Assembly: GCA_028554755.1 (NCBI GenBank)
Contig: JAPTOF010000016.1
Location: 9,027,001-9,091,000 of the forward strand
Direction of reading: 5' to 3'
DNA length: 64,000 nt
DNA from: Cordia subcordata
Lineage: Eukaryota; Streptophyta; Magnoliopsida; Boraginales; Cordiaceae
This document shows, piece by piece, positions 45,208 through 58,168 of the stretch. How positions within the stretch are numbered: position 1 is the stretch's first letter; every line of letters starts with the position of its first letter. The notes under the pieces were generated by a model. It saw nothing but the letters and a program-made list of their open reading frames with translations. It was not told the origin of the DNA and did not search any database. The translations under genes and the position numbers were made by a program.

Positions 45208-45677
45208 CTCTACTGCAAAAGGGTTTGAAAGCTTTATCTTAAAGCTAAAGGGTCTTTTTTAGAATTTTGCTTTTTAGGTTTTTTAAGAAGCATGTTAAAG
45301 AAAGGTAAGAGGGAAATAATGAGGGCATTTTGGAAGAACAGTGAAGTACATATTGAATGAAAAATATATGTATTTATAGAGGGATTAGAAGAAGAAAAGA
45401 AAAAGAAAGAAAAAGAGACAAACAAACGCAATGCTTTAGGAAATGCAGAAAGAGTGAGGGGAAGATGGTGGAGTTTGATTAAACTGGTGTGGTCTCAGAC
45501 AAATATTGAATTATTATTGTTTCCAAGTAGAAAGAAAGACAAAGGTCCTAACAGCTTCACTCTACTTTCGTTGCCAGACGATGCGCTCTATAAAATTCTC
45601 CTTCGATTTACAAATACGCCCTCCGCTTTCTTTTCGATTCCAAAATCAAAAGCTTTCTTTCCAAATTCAGCTACATA
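45208..45677. other. 5' flank of the galactosyltransferase relic, no gene seen
   Basis: Contains A/G-rich runs (gaagaagaaaagaaaaagaaag near 45387-45420) and short ORFs only. Confidence 0.35.
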
Positions 45678-45907
45678 GGGCCTGTTTGGATTGGCTTTTT
45701 TCCTAGAAAAAGTATTTTTTTTTCTAAAAAAGTTATATTAAATTTACAATAGCTATTTGATTTGGCTTCCAAAAAAGCTGAAACTCTGAAAAAAGCTCAA
45801 ATACAGCTTTTTTAGAAGCTAGAATTTTCAGCTTCTCAAAAAAAGCTATTTTTCAAAAGATTTAAAAAAAAAAAACGCTTTTGAAAAAAGTCAATCCAAA
45901 CGAGCCC
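45678..45907. mobile_element. MITE A, 230 bp, palindromic
   Basis: Starts GGGCCTGTTTGGATTGGC and ends with its inverse (caatccaaacgagccc). It is flanked by ATA on both sides (45675-45677, 45908-45910). Its internal halves are also largely inverted (tttttagaagctagaattttc axis). It is the same family as MITE C. Confidence 0.8.
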
Positions 45908-45915
45908 ATAATTTA

Positions 45916-46590
45916 GGGCCCATTTGGCTAACAGCTTGCTTGGCTAACCTTCTTTTGGGCCTTATAAGTTATAAATAGTTAAAAAACATGTAAGGGAATA
46001 TTTTTTTAGAAACTTATAAATTGTAAAATAAGCAAAGTCAAATAGGCTTTAAGTTTATTTTTAAGTACTTATAAGTAACAGTAGTAGTTAAAATGGCTAA
46101 AAATGATATGTTATTAATTATAAATTGTTAAAAAGTGAATTTTTGAAAGTCAAAAAGTCTTTGGGCCTATTTGGATGGACTTTTTTCATGAAAACATACT
46201 TTTTTTTTTGAAAATTTTATATTAAATTTGTAATAACTATTTGATTTAGCTTCCAAAAAAGCTGAAACTCTGAAAAAAAGTCAAATACAACTTTTTTAGA
46301 AGCCAATTTTCAACTTAAAAAAAACTATTTTTTAAAAGTTGTTAAAAAAGCGCTTTTAAAAAAAATCAATCCAAACGGGCCCTTTACATATGGTCAAACC
46401 CACCAGCTTATAAGTTGGAAAAAAATAAGTTGGTATGATGGAGCTTTTTTAAAAAATAAAAAATCAGCTTATAAGCTCCTACAAGTAGCTTAAAACCTCA
46501 CTTATTCAAAGCTCACTTACCAAACATGTGAATTTTTCTTTTTGGCTTATAAACAAGTTTGACCAACTTATAATCCTAGCAAATGGGCTC
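45916..46590. mobile_element. MITE B, Tourist/Harbinger-like, carrying a nested MITE
   Basis: Ends GGGCCCATTTGGCTA and TAGCAAATGGGCTC are inverted, flanked by TTA (45913-45915 and 46591-46593), the TWA duplication of PIF/Harbinger elements. Inner arms share cttataagttggt and caacttataa words. Without the 220-bp nested MITE and one target copy it is about 450 bp. Confidence 0.8.
46163..46382. mobile_element. MITE C, nested in MITE B
   Basis: Starts GGGCCTATTTGGATGGAC and ends atcaatccaaacgggccc. Flanked by TTT (46160-46162 and 46383-46385). Closely resembles MITE A through the core, e.g. gctgaaactctgaaaaaa in both. Confidence 0.8.
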
Positions 46591-46593
46591 TTA

Positions 46594-47565
46594 TTCTAAG
46601 GGGAAAAAATGACTTGATAATATGAACTTTATAAAATATGGAATTATAAATTTGAATTTAATAAACTTATAAAATGGATGTTTCACACGTCCTTAAATAA
46701 TAATATAAATTTTTACTTATGTGATATTCTTTTTTTTTTAAATCTTAATTGATATTTTATTTTTCTTTTTATAACTGAGAAGAATTTTCTTATATGGCAA
46801 TTCAAATCTACATGACATATATGCACACAAATTTATAAATTGTAACATATCTCGTATACATGTGCATACACAAATTTTGGACTTCTTTAGTGGGCTATGG
46901 AAATATAAATTAATTTACATATTTTTTCACTGTTACTAATAAAAAGTTCATATATATTTAAAATTTAAAAAGTATAAATTAATTATGCACTTTAAATATT
47001 AAAATATACTTTACAAAAAAAAAAAAAAAGAGAAGTGACCTTGCAGTTGCAAAGGCAATATTTACGAGAAGAAAATAGATCCATATTATTTACTAAAGTT
47101 GCGAAGGCGAGGTGTAGCTGAAAAAATAAAAACCTAAAAAAATGAAGAAACAAATTAGGCTTTGATACTAGGAAAGGATGCATTTGGCCACACGATTTGT
47201 AACCTTTTTTCCATATTAATTTATAGTAGAATACAGTATGGAGTTTACAATATATCAAACTCTTAGGGTGAGCGGTCATGTACCAATCGAGTTGAATAGT
47301 CAGAACGAACCAAGATTGGATAATAAAATTTTATTAAAAATAAAAAAAATAAAATGTTGCATGGTGATATAACAAAACCTAAATAGATCACCCTATTCAT
47401 AAAAATATCAAAAATAATATTACTGAAATCATCGGCATAACTAAAAATATAAATCCTAATTAAATTTGTTATAAATTAAATATTTTATAATAATACAAAT
47501 GTTGCGTGAGATGTATCTAAAATATTAAACGTTTTAACGTATGAAAAACTATTCGGTTAATCAAG

Positions 47566-47602
<37 letters not shown>

Positions 47603-48285
47603 CACTAATGTAACCCAACCAAATAAATCAAATACCCAAACCAAATAGAGCAAACCTCACATCAGCTCCCTTTGATTTTTGTTCACCTCTACAAATTCTA
47701 AACTTTATACAAAGTAACATGTGTGTAATTATCCTAATAAATAAAAGTATTGTGATATACAACAATTTTAAGTTTCGGATCTTAGTTTCCAGTTCGAATT
47801 TTCACTCACTCCTACAAAGTCTAAACTTTATAGAATACAAATAACCTTTGCAATTTTTGTAATTATCCAAATAAATAAAACAACTATAGAAGTAAATTAT
47901 ATAATCAACAGATTTATTATTATTTATCTAACAATTCTTTTTTTTTTTTTCTCAGTTTTTCTAAAGGTGGTTGGACATCTGCCCTGCCGAAACAGCGGTA
48001 AGGGCATAGGCGTTGGGCCTGTCCAAACGAGACATCCCAATTTTCATGTCTACCTACAATACTGTGGCCCAGCCGTTACGAGTACTAAATCCGTCGTCGT
48101 TTAGAGATGTGCTGTTGCTTAAAGGTGGAATGCTGAATACAGATGGGGGGGGGGGGTATGTAATGTAAAGGGTACATTGTTATCCATATAGGCGGTTGGT
48201 CCAGTTAACTCAAAGCTCTGCTGTTATCTTCCTCTCTTCCTCCTCTGTTTTTGATTTTATTTTTGAAACAAAAAGGACAGGAGAG
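46594..48285. other. Intergenic, AT-rich, with a direct repeat and microsatellites
   Basis: No gene supported. (TA)n at 47571-47600. A direct repeat: tctaaactttatacaaagta then ataaataaaag (47694-47748) and tctaaactttatagaataca then ataaataaaac (47816-47880). A run of 12 G at 48145-48156 lies about 130 bp before the L11 start. The L11 promoter lies in the last few hundred bases. Confidence 0.45.
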
Positions 48286-50547
48286 ATGATGGCTTCTTCG
48301 CTAACAAGCCATTATCAGAGTCCTCTAACATCTCATAAGAACGAAACAAAGCTTTCATCTTCTTTCTTATTGAATTCTTCATCTCTCAATTTGTCTTCAA
48401 ACCAATTTGTCTTCTCCAAAACCAACAGTCACTCTTTATCTCTTTCTTCAAGACCAACCCCGAGGCCGTCTCTCACTGTCATCGCCATGGCTCCCCCTAA
48501 AGCTGGTGCTAAACCCAAGAAAGGTAACCCCTTTTCTTTTTTCCTTAAAATTACCACATTTATAGCTCCTAGGCCTAGCGGTAAGAGTAGGGGACGGATA
48601 TAATTTATGACCCCAGTTTTGAACCTTGTCCTCTACCTATAGGTTCGTACCTTTGGGTTGAGTGTCCCGATTGACTTGGTGGAATGATCATGGGGCTGGT
48701 CATTGCACCCGAAATTTACCAATAGCTGATTGGGTTCACTCGTCATAAAAGAAAAATTACCACATTTATTCAAGAAAAGTAGTTCAAATCTTCAATTATA
48801 TATTTGAGATTCTTAATTGCATTGCATTTGCATGATTTTGGCAGTGACTGGGATCATTAAGCTGGCTCTGGAAGCAGGGAAGGCCACGCCAGCACCTCCA
48901 GTTGGGCCTGCACTTGGATCCAAAGGTGTCAACATTATGGCATTCTGCAAGGACTACAATGCCAGGACTGCTGATAAGGCTGGTTATGTTATCCCTGTCG
49001 AAATTACCGTCTACGATGTAATGCTGTTTTCGCTTCAGTTCCTAATAGTCAGCATTTCATCTCTTTTGGATGTAATGGATTTGCATTTGTTACTAGTTTT
49101 TGTCTGCATTTGCAGGATCGGAGCTTCGCTTTCATCCTGAAAACTCCACCTGCTTCAGTTTTACTACTTAAGGCTGCTGGTACCTTTTCTTTCCATGTTG
49201 AGTGCTTTCAAGCTACTTCTTTAAAGTGTGGTGTTTTCACTTCTACTTGTGATACTGTTAATAATCTTATCCTGGTTTCCCTTCATAAGCATTGTATTTG
49301 TAGTTCATGGTGCTTAATGCTTTAGTGAAATTAGTCGATCAATGGTTACAATAACTGCTATGTGAGATGACTGACAGATAGGAGATGGTGGTTGATTGAT
49401 TACTAAAAGACATCTAAGTACTTATCATCTCCTCAGAGACATTTGGAAATTAGGCACTTCTATGATTCTGGCTTACCTTTACAGAAGCATATATATGTTT
49501 ACTTTTAATTTCACTTGCTTTCCTCTTAACAAGTTGTGAAATTGAGATATCTGCAAACATGATTCCTTTCCTCTTATCTTAGGCCACCGAGAGCATATCG
49601 TACAAGTGCTGCGTATCGAGAGGATGTCTGTCGTGTCCTTTATAGGTTGGTCCGTTGACCAAGTTATGGATTTTCTTCTTTTGCTGTTCTTATTCTATGG
49701 AAGCAAAGTCACACCAAGCAAGTGCTAACTCCCTTTGCTTCAACCGAAAGGAGAGAGGAGAGAGATCGTTATGTTAGCTTAACACGTTTAGAAGACTTGA
49801 ACCAGAACCTCAAAAGTCAAACTGTGTAGCATAGAGGTTTTAGAAGAGTTGCATATCTTACTAATACATCCATAACATGCAATTGGGAGCGAGCTTTTTT
49901 GCTCATTGAAAAGGTGGATTTATGTAGATTTCCAGATTGAGCCGCCTGAACCTCTATATTGAGGATGTTATATTACTCGGATCAATTAGTTTCTTGTTTC
50001 CCTTTCTTGAGAATGTTTTGCTTTCCCTGAGTCTCTTTATTGAGGTACTATATAAAGATTAAACAGATTTGTACTTAGCTTTGCATTTCTTCTGAATGTT
50101 CAAATTTTTCATCATCTATTTTCTAATATTTTCTTAGTTGGTATCCCCAGAGGCCATTCTTATATGAAACCACCGCACTATACAATACAATTCTTTATAA
50201 CATACAATGGGTAGGCTTTTTAGACCGTTAACTGTCTAAATGACCAATTAATTGGTTTCAGCTTCTTGTTATTAGCCTTAAAGGTGGGTATATTCTATTT
50301 CACTTGCTAATATACTGCTGCTAATCACAATTGGTCAGGGGTTGAGAAAGGTTCCAAGGATCCCCAGAGGGAAAAAGTGGGGAAGGTTACCCTAGACCAG
50401 CTGCGCGCTATAGCACAAGAAAAATTGCCAGACCTGAACTGCACCAGCATTGAGTCAGCAATGAGAATCATTGCTGGCACGGCCGCTAACATGGGAATTG
50501 ATGTTGACCCTCCAGTTCTTGAACCAAAAAAGAAAGAAATTCTATAG
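48286..50547 (+). CDS. PRPL11: Plastid 50S ribosomal protein L11
   Basis: Binds 23S rRNA in the GTPase-associated centre of plastid ribosomes. Exons 48286-48523, 48845-49017, 49116-49179 and 50339-50547 join to 227 residues, all GT-AG. Residues 1 to about 67 are a Ser-rich chloroplast transit peptide ([20 protein letters not shown] and on). The mature part starts near [13 protein letters not shown]. The L11 N-domain is [20 protein letters not shown] then [20 protein letters not shown]. The C-domain has [17 protein letters not shown] and [20 protein letters not shown]. The C-terminus is [10 protein letters not shown] start at the MM near 48286 because upstream in-frame codons from 48196 read as leader, not transit peptide. 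No lesions. Confidence 0.95.
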
Positions 50548-51588
50548 TGCCTGATGCTGATTCTTGCCCTTTCACTTCTCCACCTTCCTAAGTTTTATAT
50601 CTACCTTTTACCTTTTCCTCCCCAATCATGTTCAGATAAGTCATAGTTGTGTTTAGAAGCACTTGGAGAAAGGTGAATCACATTTATATAAGTTTCTGTA
50701 CCTCTTCTTTTGACCTCGGAGTGCATATTCTGTCACTCTCTTTACATGATTATTGATTCTTTATAAACTACTTGTAAAACTATGTAAAGAGAGCTTCTTT
50801 TGCTTCTCCCTGACCCAGTAGAAACCCTCAAAAGGGGAGAAAGGAGAGGGAAAAATTGGGCAGGCGGGAGCTTGATGCCTACTGCTAAGGTAAGTTATGA
50901 AATTGAAGGAGCCTTGTGGGTATGACATTTTAATACTCAGGCTGATTAGGATGGTAACACTGAAGGGGAGAGTAGTAATGCTTGCCGGCTTAAAATTGTA
51001 CTATATATGTGTATGTATATCTATGTCAGTGTGAGAAAACTATACTAAAATAATGGCACATAACATGAATGTACCAATCCATGTTCTAATACCACGTATG
51101 AGCATAAATATTCACCTTAACTTGAGGGTTATTTTTTCTTTTTCTTTGGGGGGGGGGGGGGAGGTGTGTGTTCTCGAACCAAAAGAGTAGACTTTTTAAG
51201 TTTCATATGAAGAATTTTGCCTTCCCCATAAATGACTCTCATTCTGTTCAAGGCTTTTTTTTTTTGCCCCCTCTCCTCCATTTCGTGTAAAGGGCGTATG
51301 TGAATGAGTATATTCGTTTCTACACAAACAGGGTATAAAATATTCAAAGCCAGAACACAGAGACGTGAGAACAGCCGATAATCCAGAAACGCGTGGAGTT
51401 GATTGCATACTCTGTAACAACCAAGAAACTTTTTTTTTTTCCTATAGTAATTTGAGCATCTTACCTCCCGACATTAGGCATCTTTTGCTCTGGTTTCCCT
51501 GTACAACTTTTGTAAAGGGCAATATATTATTTATTAATACCATCATGAGTCATGACTAGTAAGTCGTACTATAAATTGAAGAAACATA
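50548..51588. other. L11 3' flank and intergenic, no gene seen
   Basis: Probable L11 3' UTR to about 50770. A G run of 12 lies at 51149-51160. No ORF with a motif. Confidence 0.4.
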
Positions 51589-51815
51589 AGGCTTGTTTGA
51601 CTGATTTTTTTTAAGAAAAGAATTATTTTTTTTAAAAATTACATTAAATTTATGTATTTGATTTGATTTTTAAAAAAATTAAAACTTCAACTTTAAAAAA
51701 AAGTTTAAATACAATTTTTTTTAAAAGTTAAAATTTTTAACTTTTTTTAAAAAATTATTTTTTTAAAAATAATTAAAAAAATATTTTTTTAAAAAAAATC
51801 AATCTAAATAGGCCC
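51589..51815. mobile_element. MITE D, same family as MITEs A and C, diverged
   Basis: Left end AGGCTTGTTTGACTGATTTTT, right end aaaaatcaatctaaataggccc. Flanked by ATA (51586-51588 and 51816-51818). The interior is nearly pure A/T. Confidence 0.65.
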
Positions 51816-52770
51816 ATAATCCCATTAATGGTAGGTAACAAATCCATACCAACTACAAGGATTTATCGTAATCTTGACAACTACAAGGATTTATCGTAAT
51901 CTTGACTGTCTTGGTGCAATAGCCATGAAAGAGCAATGACGCGTATTTTAAAATTTATTAATTAATAGTTGAATTTCGTTAATTGGGTTACTTTCAAAAA
52001 AAAAAAAAAAAAACCAAGACTTATCATTGTAAAAACAAAAAATTTAAAGAAATGCCTGACAACTTCCTTGACTTGGGCGCCTACTGCGTGCCGTTCCCGG
52101 CCCTTACCCATGTGGAATTGAGAGGGATGCCTATTACTGTTATATAGACAGACGACTTATAAGGTGCAGCAACCTATTGCTGATCATCTCTCATCGTTTC
52201 TCGTTGACGTCCGCTCTGATTCCTGTATCGTCAATTCAATTCAAGGTACGATAAGTAAAGTGTTCTGTAAGAGGACTTACTTTTAATCTCTACCATTTCA
52301 TACCAAACTTTCACTTCTTGTTTCAAACTATTGTGGCTCGTGCTTGTAGATGACCATCATGTTTGATGTAGATTCATGATCTAAGTGAGCATAGGATTTT
52401 AATCATCATATATATATATATGTATGTATATATGGTTCTTTTAACCCAACTTATAAGGTATAGATCAGTATGATATAGTTTGCTCGATCCTCTGTTAACT
52501 CTTTTCTGTTTCTTTAGCATAATCTAATTTCATTCCAAGTTCTTTTCTCAATTGAATTAGATAGAAATGTCTGCAGATTACATCTTTAAAAATTACTACA
52601 CCAAATAGAAGAACCCGTTTCTCTGAAATCTTATCTACTGGAACATACCCTTGTATTTCTCTGCTTCGGATGGTAGCTATGCAAACCTGATCTGTTAGAT
52701 TTCTTTACAAAAACTAACAATCCAATCACACACCTTTTACACGTTATTTCTAAAAGGGTGAAAAAAAAGA
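51816..52770 (+). promoter_or_regulatory. Pyrophosphatase promoter and probable leader intron
   Basis: tgttatatagac near 52138-52149 looks like a TATA region. A leader exon may end at CAATTCAAG/GTACGATAAG (52245), with the leader intron running to just before the start codon at 52771. A short tandem duplicate (aactacaaggatttatcgtaatcttgac twice, 51850-51905) is also present. Confidence 0.45.
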
Positions 52771-55253
52771 ATGAGCAGTGAGACACATGACAATGCTGAA
52801 AATGGAGCTCAGGGGACACCTCAAAGACGTGCCCCCAAATTGAACGAAAGGATCCTCTCTTCTTTGTCAAGAAGATCTGTTGCTGCGCATCCTTGGCATG
52901 ATCTCGAGATAGGTAAATCTGGACTGGAAGTTTCAGTACTACTAAAGCTTTCATACAATTGATACTGAATCCTAACTTCATTCTATATCATTTGTACAGG
53001 ACCCCAAGCTCCACAGATTTTCAACGTGGTATGCATATTATCTTGCTTATCATACGAGTGCTATTTGGTCAAACCATTCGTGGCCCCCTGGTATTTTGTT
53101 ATAAGCATGAAACGCTGAACGGCTTCTAAGAAAGACATGAATATTATGCAATATCTTGTATCTTGTTCCAATTGATGACCTGACCTGACCTGCCTTTCCA
53201 CCCCACATGATATTACCTGCGATTTCTTGTGATCTTAGTTTGAGAATCAGAGTAGAGTGCTGATGGTACCAAACCAGAAAAAGCACTAAAAAGCTGTCTG
53301 GGGTGCAATGGTCACCTCTCTCATGACACCTTACTGAGTGATGGGCTGTCTTTTAGAGTAGTGTGCACCATATCTTAGGTGATGGGCCATCTATATTCAA
53401 TACCGAATTAAAGGATCCCATGGGATCAAAACTAGGGGAATACTTACTAATGGTGAGATGGTAACATCTCACCGCCCTTCACAGCAGTAACGAATGTCGT
53501 GTAACTTTGTACTGTTAAATGGCATACTGGTAATGATAGGCAATGCACTGAGAAGTGCCGTTCTATTGACCATTTATTTAGGAAAACCTGGAAGGAAGGC
53601 AAGATAGAGAGATTGATCCAAGCACAATGGAACTCTCATTTTCTTTGAGTGAAATTGCCTAATATATACTCTGGCTGCACCTGCGGGTCTGTCAAACAAA
53701 AATTCAACTTGTTCGGCATCAGCATCATGGATACAGTCCTTTCTTCTGTTATTAATTTTATCTGTATCAATGAGGAGTTGTATACTCCACGACATGGCGC
53801 AAATTTCTTTTCTCAAGATTTTCTAGGCCGACCATGGACTTGTTTCCACCAATTTTATTTTCTAGGATAAACATTATTTCACCATCTTGCAGCTGGTTTT
53901 ATTTAGGAAGTTTAGTTATTTATTTGGTAGCTTCTTCTACTTATTTAATATGGTTATTATGAGGTTATTATGTTAGCAAAGCTTACCAGTAAGCTTGACA
54001 ATCCATATATTGCATTTTTACAGGTCATTGAGATAACAAAAGGAAGTAAAGTCAAATATGAGCTTGACAAGAAAACTGGTCTGATCAAGGTATGGGAAAA
54101 TGACAAATTTAATGGTACAGAAGGAATATGGTTCTTTTTTTTCACACTGTGTTGAGTGTTCAAATTAAATTTACCTTAATTAGAAGCAGAACCATACAAA
54201 TCATTGATCCTTGGTTGGTTGCATTGCATGAGATGTTTTGGATAGCCATTCGGGTTTATCTCCTCTATTTAATCTTTCTCAACTGTTGGCAATTCATTTA
54301 CAGGTTGATCGTGTTTTATATTCATCTGTGGTCTATCCTCAAAATTATGGCTTTATTCCCCGAACATTATGTGAAGATAATGATCCCATGGATGTATTAG
54401 TCCTCATGCAGGTGGGCCAACTTTACTGTACATGCAGATAGAGGGCTGGTAAAAGTAATTTCTGGATGTAAAACATAAGTGATGAAACATAATTCTACCT
54501 TATCTTCTTGACTTGATGTTCGCCTTCTTCTACAAGGCAAATCAAATGTCATGGAGAAGACTAGTTCATTCATAAATTGCCTTTTTACGACAGGAACCTG
54601 TACTGCCTGGTAGTTTTCTTCGAGCAAGAGCCATAGGACTGATGCCTATGATTGATCAGGTTTCACTCATATAACTGAGAAAAGCTGTTTTTGGTATTTC
54701 TTTCTTTGTTCAGTTTTTTGTTGCGTAGATATCATCAATCTGCCTCTTTAATGTATATAGGGAGAGAAAGATGACAAAATCATTGCAGTGTGTGCGGATG
54801 ATCCAGAGTATCGCCACTACACTGATATCAAACAGCTTCCCCCTCATCGTCTAGCTGAAATCCGTCGCTTCTTTGAAGATTGTATCCTCATTTTCTTTTA
54901 AATTCAAATTCTTACAGAAACATGCAATTTGATACATGCAATCTGTTGGTTCCCTGCATGCTCGATTGGCAATTTCCTTAACATTAAAAATTAGATAAAA
55001 AGAATGAGAACAAAGAGGTGGCAGTTAACGATTTCCTCCCTTCCACTGCTGCCTTTGATGCCATCCAGTACTCCATGTAAGTTTTAGATACTCTTATGTG
55101 CACAATGTAGTCAAGGGATACTCATACTCTCCTCGTGTATTTTAGCCATTTATGTAATAATTTCAATATCTTGATTTGTCTATGACTGAGCTATTTGGAT
55201 AAATCTGCAGGGACCTTTATGCTGAGTACATTTTGCAGACTCTGCGGATGTAA
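52771..55253 (+). CDS. PPA: Soluble inorganic pyrophosphatase
   Basis: Hydrolyses pyrophosphate to phosphate in the cytosol using magnesium, pulling biosynthetic reactions forward. Eight exons: 52771-52912, 53000-53028, 54024-54089, 54304-54411, 54594-54659, 54761-54881, 54995-55076, 55211-55253; 218 residues, typical of plant family I enzymes. The signature [12 protein letters not shown] (catalytic Asps at about 104, 106, 109) lies in exon 4. Substrate and metal residues lie in [20 protein letters not shown] and [39 protein letters not shown] sequence is present ([20 protein letters not shown]). Exon 2 is only 29 bp. No transit peptide is visible, so the cytosolic form is most likely. The precise paralogue number is not assigned. 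Confidence 0.96.
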
Positions 55254-56999
55254 AAGGATACATGGATGAAGTACGTAGTCATCTTGTGTTGAGTATACTT
55301 GAAGGAGAGACATTTACCAAATCTGAATTTTTATCACATCCTAATTACTTTTTTTAACGTGACTGTGTTCTGTAACCAGTCATGAGCAAATCTTAGGATA
55401 GTCCCAGAAGAAATATCATCTGGATAAATGTTGTATTTCAGAACAATGCTATCTGTTGATTTTGATATTGTGAAGCTTAAATGAATAATTTCATAGACGA
55501 TCTCATATTTCAGATTTCCTGGCTTTTGTTTCCATTTTTCCTGGTCTTTTCCCCTTCTCATGCTGTGAATTTTTTGTACGATGAATATTGTGAGATAACA
55601 CAGTTGGAGTTCAGACTTTCTAGGTCAATGTGAATTTGCACGCGAGCCGCAGATGAAAACCTGCAGACTTGTTATCTGATTACTGAGTTCATAAGATCTC
55701 AGAGAATATTATGGAAATCATGCCATGCCATTCATGTGCGGTGACTTCTAGAGGGTTCTGAGATCTATTGCAGCCGGCCACCAATCTGTACCCTCCTAAT
55801 TAACACAATTACGAAACGGTTCATGGTTTTCAACTGTGAACAAGTATTGATTATTGGTTTTTTTTTTTTTTTATTTAAAGTATTGATTATTTTCACTCAC
55901 AGTGATCCTAAAAGCATCACCTTTCCAGCCAGAGGGAACCAGGGGCAGAACCAGGGATTGTTCTATAAGGAAGTTGAGATCTATTTACTTCAAGAAAGAG
56001 ACAAGTGAAACTCATATAGCAAGACGACGATATGAATGAAATACCACTATCCATTATCAAGAAGCAAGTATATAATGTCTATACGGATCAAGATTATGCA
56101 CAAACTTAATTTGAAATAGTCGTTCAGCAACTTGTCTTGATCCTTCCACTGTCTTTTTGGTATTTTTGCTGATTGCATTATTCAATTCCCCTCCAATGGA
56201 ATGTTAAGTAAGTGAAAAAGGAGGGGAAAGAATCAAAAGGGTAAATTGCATCGAACTTTCTTATAGTTTATAAATTAGTGACAAGTTAAGTCTACTATTG
56301 CATACTAAAACCAAAAAAAAAAAAAAGAATATAATATTAATTTCGTTTGTAATTGTTAATTTATGCGTGCATAGAGTTTAAAAAAACAACAAATACTATT
56401 TGATATGAATGTGTTTTATTTATAATTAAATTCATATAATTAGCTGACATTACTTCGTGGAATATAAATTAGATTAGTTTAATTGTTAGCTTTCTATTTA
56501 GTTTAATTTTATGTTTACTCCATTCCTTGATGGGTAACTATTTTAAGCAACTATTCAACCCAGCTAGCTACAACCTCTACTCCTCCAATCGTCTAAATAC
56601 GGACGAATCTAGGATATTTAATTTATTAATTGAACCATGTAAAAATGAGGTAAAAAATTAAGTAATTTTGCTGAGAAAATTAATAAGAGAAAAACGACAA
56701 AGCCTGTGGTCTCAATGCACCTCAAATATAAATTCTTAACTAAATCTAGAAGAAAGTATCACATAATATCTATGAGTTTTTTTTTTTACTTGGAATAATC
56801 TTTCAAATTTGGGCATGATAGACTTCTTTGTTTACATATGAATTCCGTTCTAGGGTTTCTTAGGGTTTTGTTTGCTTGGAAAAATTTTTCCTTGGTCGTA
56901 AGTTCTCGACTACAACTTTAGCCAGGTACTGATTGTACGTCGAAGAGACCTAACTCTCCTACAGTGTCTAGGCGCCCACCTGGTTCCCTTATGAAACCT
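55254..56999. other. Pyrophosphatase 3' flank and intergenic, no gene seen
   Basis: AT-rich DNA with T and A runs (55858-55873, 56312-56325). Short ORFs only. No transposon ends identified. Confidence 0.4.
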
Positions 57000-58130
57000 T
57001 ACAAAAGTAGGTTCTCTTCTTACGCCGAATTCGGTCTAGAGACTTGTATAATCGCAATTTCCAATTGTAGCAAGTTGACAATGTGCAACACTCAAGTCAT
57101 CGCAGCTTGAAGGGCAAACATCCAATTAAGTTAAAGTAACAATCAGGATAATCTCCTGGTTTCAAGGTCAATTACCGTGAATGAGATTTGCAATGATCCT
57201 GTAATAACAACTCTTTTTATAATTCCAATAATGCCATAAAGCTATTTACAACAAAATTGTTCAGGTTGTAGTGAATTACAACGAAACTCGTAAAGTAAAT
57301 TGTTGCAAAACTAACAAAGTTGTAAAGTGAATTAGAGCAAAAGTTATGAGAAACTAAGCCGTAAAGTGAATTACAGCAAGAATTATGGAAAGCTAACTAG
57401 GCATTAAAATAAATTACATCGATTGTCAGGATGGTGCTATGGTTAAGCTATGACTAAGTTAGATTTAGAACTAAGCAATGAAGAGCTATGTTTGCTTTGA
57501 AAAACTCTCACAAGGCCACACATCTTCAACCAAAGCTTCAGCGAGTAGTGTTTTGGGTGTGGACGCTGAATTCTCTTGCGTTGCTTGCCCGGCTTGAAAG
57601 CTTTCTCACACAATTTGATAGTGGGTTCTTTATCCTCTGCCTCAAACTTCGTCTAGGGACTTTTTAAAGTGTGTGATATTGACCTCTCAATTGTAATAAA
57701 ACTAAAGCATGAATCAACATAACAACTACGAGACCAAGCCATTGGAATTTTATTACAATCAACTCCAGAAAAGATTAAACAAACCTATAGCTAATAGAAA
57801 GGAAATGAAGCAAAGGACTATCACTATTGTCAATATTGCCACATATCTAATCACAGTGAAATTGATCCTTCCATAAATCTAATTATAGTAAGGAGACTAA
57901 AATGACAAGAGCCACAAAGCTAATTGCAGTCAAGGTGAAAAAACTGTAAACTTAATTACAACAAAATCATAACCCTAATACAATGAAAGTGAAAATCTAG
58001 GCCGCAAAGTTAATTATAGCTTGAAGTGAGATTAGACTAACATTATGCTACCTTTATAGCTAAGGCTAGACTAAGATTAAGCGATGACTAAGCTATTTCT
58101 AAACTAAGGAGCTAGATAGATAAAGATTAA
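57000..58130. repeat. Degenerate direct duplication of unknown origin
   Basis: Two stretches, about 57005-57480 and 57620-58110, share the same order of words: ggttctc/tttctt, ttcggtctagagac and ttcgtctagggact, caattgtag/caattgtaa, catcaaaccaa-type, then many copies of (a)aagttaattacagc or gtaaagtgaattacagc, ending in ctatggctaagctatgactaag-like text. It may be LTR-like or satellite-derived non-coding DNA. I do not recognise the family. Confidence 0.4.
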
Positions 58131-58168
58131 GGCATGGTAATTCTGGGACCCATTCCTTTTGAGCGTTG

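Noticed and set aside
47690..47885. LINE or SINE from GTTCGAATTTTCACTC near 47803
   Set aside because: A B-box-like word alone; no A box, tail or target duplication. Only a direct repeat could be supported.
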